DNA of 64,000 bases. Source: Bacteroidia bacterium. Lineage in GTDB: Bacteria; Bacteroidota; Bacteroidia; 2-12-FULL-35-15. The DNA lies in NCBI GenBank assembly GCA_020051175.1, contig JAGVJJ010000048.1, positions 1 through 64,000 on the forward strand. The letters are read 5' to 3'. This document shows, piece after piece, positions 57,190 through 64,000 of this stretch; the first letter of the stretch is position 1, and each line of letters opens with the position of its first letter. The position numbers and the translations under genes were made by a program. The notes below the pieces were generated by a model, which was not told the DNA's origin, ran no database searches, and saw only the letters and a list, made by a program, of their open reading frames with translations.

Positions 57190-58461
57190 TTATTTAAAAT
57201 TTTTAATCAACGATAAATACACTCCCTGCCCTGCATGTGTTTTAGGAGCAAAATACCCTTCCAGGTTATTGCTGCCTGCATACACCACCACACCATTCTT
57301 AAAATTAGTGAATAGGCCAAGACCATAATTAAAACGCCCATAGCCGCCATAGCCGCCATAACCAAACGTGGCAGACATCATAAAGCGTGGTGTAATGTAA
57401 AAGTTTCCTCTGAGATAGGCCAGTAAGCCATAGTTAGCATTAAATACATAACGCATCCCTTCCATAATATGAAAACGTTCTGTGAGCTTGGTTTCATAAG
57501 TAAGATCGAATACAGCAGGTAAACTCGCGGAATAGCCTTTTTTTGCAAATGGTAAAATTGAATCAATAATACTCTCCGTTGAGCCGCTGCCATCTGCATT
57601 GATATTGAACAGGCTGTTTACATTTATACCATTGTAATGATAGGTTGAATCAGCTTTTAAGGTCAGCGTCTGTTTGTTATAACGGATAATGCCAATATCA
57701 GAAACAGACAGCTTTATTTTTGAACTGCCCAGTCGTGTTTCAAAAGGGGCCTCAAAATAAATATCCACTCCTACACCATAGCCATTAAATGCACCAAGGC
57801 CAGTGCGCGCAGTATCGGACTTTTCCACTTCCAGCTCTGTAGCAAAATCAATATACTGACCATCTTCACTTGTAAACAGCTCAGCCTTCTTCGCCTGCAC
57901 TGACAGGTAATCCTGCCCTTTTAAAAACGACAAGCCAATTCCCCAGCGGGCTGCACTGTCCAGGTTAGATGAAAACATGCCCACCTGAAACTGCTGATAA
58001 TGCAGCACATTCAGGCTGAAATCATTCATATAGGCAGTTTTGCCAGCAAACTGCTGATTGCCATATAAAGCAAGCTTGTATACATCTCTTGAAAACTGAG
58101 CATCAGCATGGAACCTGTCCCTCACACTCACAAAAAAACTAAGGTATCTTTTTTTATGAGAAATGGAATCCGGCCTGTAAGCGGCATAAATACCCATTCC
58201 ATAGTTACCCCCAATGCGGTTTTTGTTCCTCAATCCCTCAAGCACATTGTTCTTTAGGCTTTCATCGATATACCCGCCTGTATAAAATTTGGTTATAAAT
58301 GAGTTGGGAAGCGCGTTGGAATTTAAGTCGTACTCTCCGGTAATGCCAATGCGTGCGGTAGAAAATTCCGGGAAATCATCTGAAAAAATGGCGCCAATCT
58401 GGGCTTTCACCGTATATTGGCTCAATGCCGCAACTATCAGTATAATAGTAAATTTCTTCAC
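57190..58461 (-). CDS. outer membrane protein, DUF5723-like
   Basis: Signal peptide and alternating beta-barrel-like pattern; terminal VYLSLIKNFK. Confidence 0.6.
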   Translation of the reverse strand: MKKFTIILIVAALSQYTVKAQIGAIFSDDFPEFSTARIGITGEYDLNSNALPNSFITKFYTGGYIDESLKNNVLEGLRNKNRIGGNYGMGIYAAYRPDSISHKKRYLSFFVSVRDRFHADAQFSRDVYKLALYGNQQFAGKTAYMNDFSLNVLHYQQFQVGMFSSNLDSAARWGIGLSFLKGQDYLSVQAKKAELFTSEDGQYIDFATELEVEKSDTARTGLGAFNGYGVGVDIYFEAPFETRLGSSKIKLSVSDIGIIRYNKQTLTLKADSTYHYNGINVNSLFNINADGSGSTESIIDSILPFAKKGYSASLPAVFDLTYETKLTERFHIMEGMRYVFNANYGLLAYLRGNFYITPRFMMSATFGYGGYGGYGRFNYGLGLFTNFKNGVVVYAGSNNLEGYFAPKTHAGQGVYLSLIKNFK

Positions 58462-58479
58462 AAACTTTCCTTTTCCCTA

Positions 58480-60069
58480 TTAGTTTAAATGCACCGAATA
58501 ATTAATATCCCCTACCAACTTCACATTAATCGTGTAATTGCTGTAAATCTTAATATACTGTGGTTGCGAAGCAGTATTGAATTTCACTTTCATAATAATC
58601 CTTTTGGTGTTCAGTAAGTGAGTCATTTTAGCTTCGCTTACAGGAACAGCAATTTTTGTAAGCCTTTTGGTGATAACCTTGAGGTTTGAGTCAACAGGAG
58701 CTTCGTCAATGGTGTTATAACTTGCAAAAACAGAATCGGAAACCACATTCATATCATTCAGCATATACAGTTGCAGGGATGCATCAAACGGAAAGCCATT
58801 GTCGGCAAACAAGGTAAACGTAGCACTTTTCACATTCTCCGCCCCATTGCCTGAAATGTTTAAATCCAGCGTATCGGCCAGTGTTAAATCGGAGGCAACC
58901 AGTGAAAGTGGAATTTCTATATCCAGCGTGGCATTCAACAAATGATCGGAATAAATAAAATCATTGGAGCCCGAAATATTACCCAACGGATTGGCAATGA
59001 TCTGCATGGAATAACCGAGTTTATCAGGTAAATTCTCTATCATCTGTTTGATATTTGAATTCCCCGGATTTAATGGGAAGTTAACGGTGTAAGGATAAAT
59101 AAACCCTCCACTTTCCGATGCCCTGTTTATATTAATAGGCGACCCTATTATAGAATTGCTCAGGTTTATTGTTGTACCGGTACGTGTGTTCACTGAGCTC
59201 AGGTTATCAATAAGTATGCGCGCATCGAGGCCAATAGGATTGTTAATTCTTAGATTAAAATCAACATCTTCCAATTGCACCGTTCCACCTACAATACGTT
59301 TAAACAAATCAAAGTTCGACTCAGAGGGCCCAATGTTAAATGTGTTCTGGCCAAAATATCCCTTTGCATAATAAGGTATTAAATCCTGGAAGGTGTTTTC
59401 AATAATCAGGCTATCCTGGTTGTTTACCATCACAGGCTGTCCAAAGTCAAATACAGAAGCAGTAAATGATGTGTAGAGTGTATTTACCTTATTGTGATTA
59501 ATACCAGTCATATCAATTACATAACCCGACAAATCATAAACAGCATCATAAATACCCGGTTCATCACCAACAGCGGCAGGTACAACCACATCAATGGAAA
59601 AGGCAACACCATTGAGCTTGGCAGCGGGTATGCTGTAAACAAATTTGGTTTTCTCATTGATAAAGCTTTTTATCTTGTAATGCACAGAGCCCGATTTAAC
59701 AATGGAAGTGCGCAGCTGCACTCCGGGAAGATTGTATGTGGTTTCGGAAGTATTGTTATTCACTACTACCTGGCCTGGATTTAATGTTACCGGTAAAGGT
59801 ATGGCATAAGCCTGCTTTAATGTTGTATCCGGGATTTTAAACAATGTATCCATGGAAAGTCTGTACACATCATTCTGATACACTATTTTCAATGAGCTGT
59901 CCGGATTGGCCTGCAAAATGGAATCAGCAAGCAGGTTGTTTATATCCAGCGATGCATTCACCATAGGACCTAAAAAACGTGTATCCCAATGGGTGCTGTC
60001 TTCCTTTCTGCAAGAAAAAAACAGCAATGCGCAAATGATGAATAATGAAAAATAATTTCCGGCCTTCAT
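58480..60069 (-). CDS. hypothetical lipoprotein
   Basis: Lipobox LLFFSC; beta-rich; same orientation as 57190-58461. Confidence 0.65.
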   Translation of the reverse strand: MKAGNYFSLFIICALLFFSCRKEDSTHWDTRFLGPMVNASLDINNLLADSILQANPDSSLKIVYQNDVYRLSMDTLFKIPDTTLKQAYAIPLPVTLNPGQVVVNNNTSETTYNLPGVQLRTSIVKSGSVHYKIKSFINEKTKFVYSIPAAKLNGVAFSIDVVVPAAVGDEPGIYDAVYDLSGYVIDMTGINHNKVNTLYTSFTASVFDFGQPVMVNNQDSLIIENTFQDLIPYYAKGYFGQNTFNIGPSESNFDLFKRIVGGTVQLEDVDFNLRINNPIGLDARILIDNLSSVNTRTGTTINLSNSIIGSPININRASESGGFIYPYTVNFPLNPGNSNIKQMIENLPDKLGYSMQIIANPLGNISGSNDFIYSDHLLNATLDIEIPLSLVASDLTLADTLDLNISGNGAENVKSATFTLFADNGFPFDASLQLYMLNDMNVVSDSVFASYNTIDEAPVDSNLKVITKRLTKIAVPVSEAKMTHLLNTKRIIMKVKFNTASQPQYIKIYSNYTINVKLVGDINYSVHLN

Positions 60070-60182
60070 TTTGTCTGGTATTCCAATTTAAAAATAGTAA
60101 AATTTATCAAACATTACCAATTTATTAAATAAGACACCAGGTAAAATACAAAGAGCCATACCAGCTTACTCCAGCAGTCTGT

Positions 60183-61466
60183 TCAATATCCATATTTTTC
60201 ACTCCATAATTTCTTCAAATAAGCCCTCAACTCGTTCTCGCGCGCATTATTCCCCGGGTCATAAAACTTAGTCCCCTTAATGCTTTCAGGAAGATATTCC
60301 TGTTTTGCGAAATTAGAAGTGTAGTCATGAGCATACTGGTATTCTTTGCCATAACCAATATCCTTCATCAGTTTAGTTGGTGCATTCCGCAAATGAAGCG
60401 GAACAGGCAAATCACCATTGGCCCTTACAGCTTCCTGCGCATAATTAATGGCCATATAAGCCGCATTGCTTTTCGCAGATGCTGCCATATATGTTACCGC
60501 CTGCGACAATACAATACGGCCCTCAGGCATACCTATCACATTGATTGCCTGAAAACAGTTGGTAGCAATAACGAGCGCGGTAGGATTCGCATTTCCGATA
60601 TCTTCAGAGGCGAGGATCACCAGTCTGCGTGCAATAAACAACGGGTCTTCCCCACCCTCTAGCATACGTGCGAGCCAATAAACTGCAGCATTCGGGTCGC
60701 TGCCACGGATGGATTTTATAAAGGCTGAAATAATATCGTAATGGTTCTCGCCCGCCTTATCATAGATAGCAATGTTTTGCTGAACAATACGCGTTACCTT
60801 TTCATTCGTTATTTCAACCGTATTGCCACCAATGGAGTTTACAACCAGTTCAAACACGTTGAGTAGTTTTCTGCCATCACCACCTGAAAGCCTCAGCAGC
60901 GCTTCATATTCAAGAATATTGATTGTTTTTGTTTTCAGCACCACATCAGTTTTAATAGCCAAATCAAGCATGGCAATTAAATCATCCTTATCCAAATGCT
61001 TAAGTACATATACCTGGCAACGCGATAACAATGCCGAAATCACTTCAAACGAAGGATTTTCGGTAGTAGCCCCAATGAGTGTAATGGTGCCCTTTTCAAC
61101 GGCCCCTAACAGGGAATCCTGCTGGGATTTGCTGAACCGGTGAATCTCATCAATAAAAAGGATAGGATTTTTTTGAGCGAACAGGTTATTGTCCTTCGCT
61201 TTTTCTATTACCTCGCGTATGTCCTTTACACCGGAGTTAATAGCACTTAAAGCAAAGAATGGCCTTTTCAGCTGATGTGCAATAATATTGGCAAGCGTAG
61301 TTTTTCCAACACCCGGAGGGCCCCACAAAATAATGGAGGGCAGGAGATTGGATTCAATGGCATTGCGCAAAATAGCCCCTTCACCAACAATATGTTTCTG
61401 TCCAATATAATTGTCCAGGCTTGTTGGGCGCATACGTTCTGCGAGAGGAGCTGCGCTGTCTGTCAT
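60183..61466 (-). CDS. rarA: replication-associated recombination protein A (AAA+ ATPase)
   Basis: PLAERMRPTSLDNYIGQKHIVGEGAILRNAIESN...ILWGPPGVGKTTLANIIA...IGATTENPSFEVISALLSRCQVYVL. Confidence 0.95.
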   Translation of the reverse strand: MTDSAAPLAERMRPTSLDNYIGQKHIVGEGAILRNAIESNLLPSIILWGPPGVGKTTLANIIAHQLKRPFFALSAINSGVKDIREVIEKAKDNNLFAQKNPILFIDEIHRFSKSQQDSLLGAVEKGTITLIGATTENPSFEVISALLSRCQVYVLKHLDKDDLIAMLDLAIKTDVVLKTKTINILEYEALLRLSGGDGRKLLNVFELVVNSIGGNTVEITNEKVTRIVQQNIAIYDKAGENHYDIISAFIKSIRGSDPNAAVYWLARMLEGGEDPLFIARRLVILASEDIGNANPTALVIATNCFQAINVIGMPEGRIVLSQAVTYMAASAKSNAAYMAINYAQEAVRANGDLPVPLHLRNAPTKLMKDIGYGKEYQYAHDYTSNFAKQEYLPESIKGTKFYDPGNNARENELRAYLKKLWSEKYGY

Positions 61467-61831
61467 TATTTCATTCCGTTAGAAATCCAACACTCAATTT
61501 TGTCGATACTTGCTTTATCCAGCTGCACCCCATTTGGAGGCATTTGCGGAAAGCCGCTGTGCCATTTAATTGTACCTAGCAATTCCCCTTTATTTGCAGC
61601 CTTAACAATATCACTTTTATTGTTAAAATTCAAACCGTCTGCTCCTCCTTCGCCATGGCAACTGGTACAATGCTGTTCCATAATGGGTTTTATATCGGCA
61701 ACGTAAGAAAAGTTTGTGCCATTGCAATCAGGGGCTTTTTCTGTCTTTACCGTTTCTGCTGGCTTTTTGGCCGTTTTACAGGCTGCAAAGATTGCTATCC
61801 CTGCAAACGCCATTACTATTACTTTTTTCAT
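61466..61831 (-). CDS. monoheme c-type cytochrome lipoprotein
   Basis: Lipobox IFAAC; CTSCHGEGGADGLNF. Confidence 0.85.
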   Translation of the reverse strand: MKKVIVMAFAGIAIFAACKTAKKPAETVKTEKAPDCNGTNFSYVADIKPIMEQHCTSCHGEGGADGLNFNNKSDIVKAANKGELLGTIKWHSGFPQMPPNGVQLDKASIDKIECWISNGMK

Positions 61832-61849
61832 AAAATGTATTGAATTTTA

Positions 61850-62740
61850 TTACAACTGTTCATTCACTACTGCAGGCTTTTTATGCTTCCATCTGCGGTG
61901 CGTCCACAGCCAATACTGTGGCACGGCACGTATATCTTTTTCAAGCAGCCGGGTTACTTTTTCTGTTATCTCCCCGTAAGCCGTTTCCCGTGGTTTTTCA
62001 ACCACATCCATAAAATCCAGGCTGTAATGCCCTCGCTTTACAAGGTTCATACGGCAGTATACTACCGGAAAATTATAGTCTTTCGCATACTTCTCTGTAC
62101 CGAAAAGCACCCCTGAATCCTGGTTCAGAAAGGTAGTCCAGTATGCCTTGTTAGGATTGGAAGGTGACTGATCAATAGCAAATGCAGGTGCAATGAGTTC
62201 ATTGGTATTATCATCAAAAAACTCCTTTACCTTTTTTGTAGGAACCATTGTAAGACCATACTTACCCCGCACCTTGCGCATTTTTTCTTCAAAAAATTTA
62301 TTTGTAAGCGGCTGATAAATGCCTCCCACTTTGTGCTTCAACAACCTGTCAATACCCACTGCAAACATTTGAGTATTGTTGTAATGCCCTGCAGCAATGA
62401 TTACACTTTGCCCCCTGTCAAAATACTTATCAATTACACCTGGATCATGGCACACAACTCTTTTTGCCAGCTCCCTTTCGGATATAGTGAATGTTTTGAG
62501 TGTTTCCAGGATAACATCACAGAAATACCTGTAAAACTGCTTGCTTATCTTAATATGTTCCTCGGTTGTTTTTTCGGGAAATGAATTACGGATATTTTGC
62601 AAAACAACCTTTTTCCGATAACCGAAGCCATGATACACAAGCACATAAACCCCATCTGAAATAAGGTACAATATGGGCATAGGGAGCAACGATAATGGTA
62701 TTATAACCAAATAATACAATATCAGGTTTAAAACGATCAT
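61850..62740 (-). CDS. LpxL/HtrB-like lysophospholipid acyltransferase family protein
   Basis: VIIAAGHYNNTQMFAVGIDRLLKHKVGGIYQPLTNKFFEEKMRKVRGKYGL; paralog of 62966-63856. Confidence 0.88.
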   Translation of the reverse strand: MIVLNLILYYLVIIPLSLLPMPILYLISDGVYVLVYHGFGYRKKVVLQNIRNSFPEKTTEEHIKISKQFYRYFCDVILETLKTFTISERELAKRVVCHDPGVIDKYFDRGQSVIIAAGHYNNTQMFAVGIDRLLKHKVGGIYQPLTNKFFEEKMRKVRGKYGLTMVPTKKVKEFFDDNTNELIAPAFAIDQSPSNPNKAYWTTFLNQDSGVLFGTEKYAKDYNFPVVYCRMNLVKRGHYSLDFMDVVEKPRETAYGEITEKVTRLLEKDIRAVPQYWLWTHRRWKHKKPAVVNEQL

Positions 62741-62820
62741 TTTTAAATTTAATTATTAGTAACTATCGGCCACTTTACCCAATTGGCCATACCTGTCAGA
62801 TAAATTGTCCAATCGCTTTT

Positions 62821-62881
62821 TCCCGACCAACTCGAATGACCTGCGCGCTGTCATCTCAAACTTGTCGGAAAACGTGGGAAG
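62821..62881. repeat. degenerate copy of the CGACAAGCTCGAAATGAC palindromic repeat
   Basis: CCGACCAACTCGAATGACCTGCGCGCTGTCATCTCAAACTTGTCGGAAAACGTGGGA versus 14301-14357. Confidence 0.55.
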
Positions 62882-62965
62882 ATTTTACGGTCTATCTAAA
62901 TCGGCTTCTGTATTAATTTTAGAGCAAATATACAGTTTACTTTTTGTATTTTTTCCACAACGTCT

Positions 62966-63856
62966 TCAGGCATCCGGGCTTACTGGTCTTTTCTGTTTCC
63001 ATCGTCTATGTGTCCAGAGCCAATATTGTGGCCCGGCTTGTATGTCCTTTTCAAGCAGGCGTGTTACCTTTTCAGTAATTTCTCCATAAGCCATTTGCCC
63101 GGGATTGTCTGTAACCAGAACAAATTCAAGTTCGTAATGGCCTCTTTTTACTTTGTTTAACCTGCCATACAGCACCGGGTACCCATACTCCTTTGCAAAC
63201 TTTTCAGTTCCAAACTGTACCCCGGTTTCCTGGTTCAGAAAGGTCATCCAGTAAGCGCTTTTCGGATTCGAGGGTGATTGATCCACACCGAAAATAGTAG
63301 CTGTAAGCCGGTGTTTGTTTTCTTCAAAAAAACGTTTTACTTCCCTGGTGGCAACCATCTGCAACCCGTATTTGCTGCGTGTGCTGCGCATTTTATCATC
63401 AAAAAATTTATTTCTGAGAGGGGTATAAATGCCTACTGTGTCATGTTTGATAATCTTATCTACTGCAACCGCAAACAGCTCCCAGTTGTTGTAATGCCCG
63501 CCAGCTATAATTACGCTTCTGTTCTGCTCAAAATACATGTCAATAAGCTCCGGATGTCTGCAAACTACACGTTTCTGCACCTGTCTTTCTGAAATTGTGA
63601 ATGCTTTGAGGCTTTCTACCACCAAATCGCAGAAGTGCCGGTAAAACAGCTTACTTATTTTAATACAGTCTTTTTCCGTTTTTTCAGGGAAAGAATTTTG
63701 AATATTGCTGATAACCACCCTTTTACGGTATCCAACGATGTGATAAATCAGAAGATAAAGGAAATCGGAAATGAAGTACAGGACCGGGAAAGGCAGCAAT
63801 GATATCGGAATAATAACCAGGTAATAAAGCAGGATATTAAGGACAATCATTTGCAA
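62966..63856 (-). CDS. LpxL/HtrB-like lysophospholipid acyltransferase
   Basis: VIIAGGHYNNWELFAVAVDKIIKHDTVGIYTPLRNKFFDDKMRSTRSKYGL; HX4E motif intact. Confidence 0.9.
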   Translation of the reverse strand: MQMIVLNILLYYLVIIPISLLPFPVLYFISDFLYLLIYHIVGYRKRVVISNIQNSFPEKTEKDCIKISKLFYRHFCDLVVESLKAFTISERQVQKRVVCRHPELIDMYFEQNRSVIIAGGHYNNWELFAVAVDKIIKHDTVGIYTPLRNKFFDDKMRSTRSKYGLQMVATREVKRFFEENKHRLTATIFGVDQSPSNPKSAYWMTFLNQETGVQFGTEKFAKEYGYPVLYGRLNKVKRGHYELEFVLVTDNPGQMAYGEITEKVTRLLEKDIQAGPQYWLWTHRRWKQKRPVSPDA

Positions 63857-63965
63857 AAATTTTTTTTAACAAAGATAAAAGTATAGTTTTACAAAATGTA
63901 AGTATTTTGAAACAGGCATGGTAATTGCTTTTGTTCAAAAACCAATAATTAAAAACACAGAAAAC

Positions 63966-64000
63966 ATGATGTATTCATCTGCAATCAAATCAACCCTGCT
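63966..64000 (+). CDS. possible start of a CDS truncated by window end
   Basis: ATGATGTATTCATCTGCAATCAAATCAACCCTGCT (MMYSSAIKSTL...), open to the edge. Confidence 0.3.
   Translation, partial: MMYSSAIKSTL

Noticed and set aside
1-64000. Prophage, integrative element or defence island
   Set aside because: No integrase, phage structural, restriction or known defence genes recognised; content is mainly housekeeping and envelope genes.

Overview
64-kb chromosomal window from a Bacteroidota (Bacteroidetes) genome. Evidence: type IX secretion (T9SS) C-terminal sorting domains, a PorX homolog, a GldI-like FKBP lipoprotein, an OMP_b-brl_3-type receptor, and TAnnTTTG-type -7 promoter motifs. Main content: a MarR-controlled fatty-acid oxidation operon (fadN - four-helix-bundle ORF - fadA - fadE - ogt); ndk / zinc-ribbon protein / nrnA / gldI followed by an unusual run of five tandem FKBP-type prolyl isomerase genes (about 10 FKBP domains in 4.8 kb); porX, tsaE and ald; bioA, a queuosine precursor transporter, an M2 peptidase, AlkB, TPR-SpoIIE, fumarylacetoacetase, YebC, glycosyltransferases, kdsA, rarA, tandem LpxL-like acyltransferases, and five T9SS cargo proteins. 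No rRNA, tRNA, CRISPR or conventional transposase was recognised. The most interesting unexplained signal is a set of intergenic, degenerate heptad/octad repeat arrays, many arranged as inverted arms that fill the space between one gene's stop codon and the next gene's start codon, with a consistent polarity relative to transcription. One of them encloses an S23/four-helix-bundle ORF, resembling a 23S rRNA intervening sequence placed inside an mRNA operon. Other notable points: putative active-site substitutions (M2 peptidase HExxH to QELGH; one acyltransferase HX4E to HX4Q; M43 Gly to Asp) and a homopolymer frameshift in a NUDIX gene. All calls come from reading the sequence and the ORF track; no searches were run.
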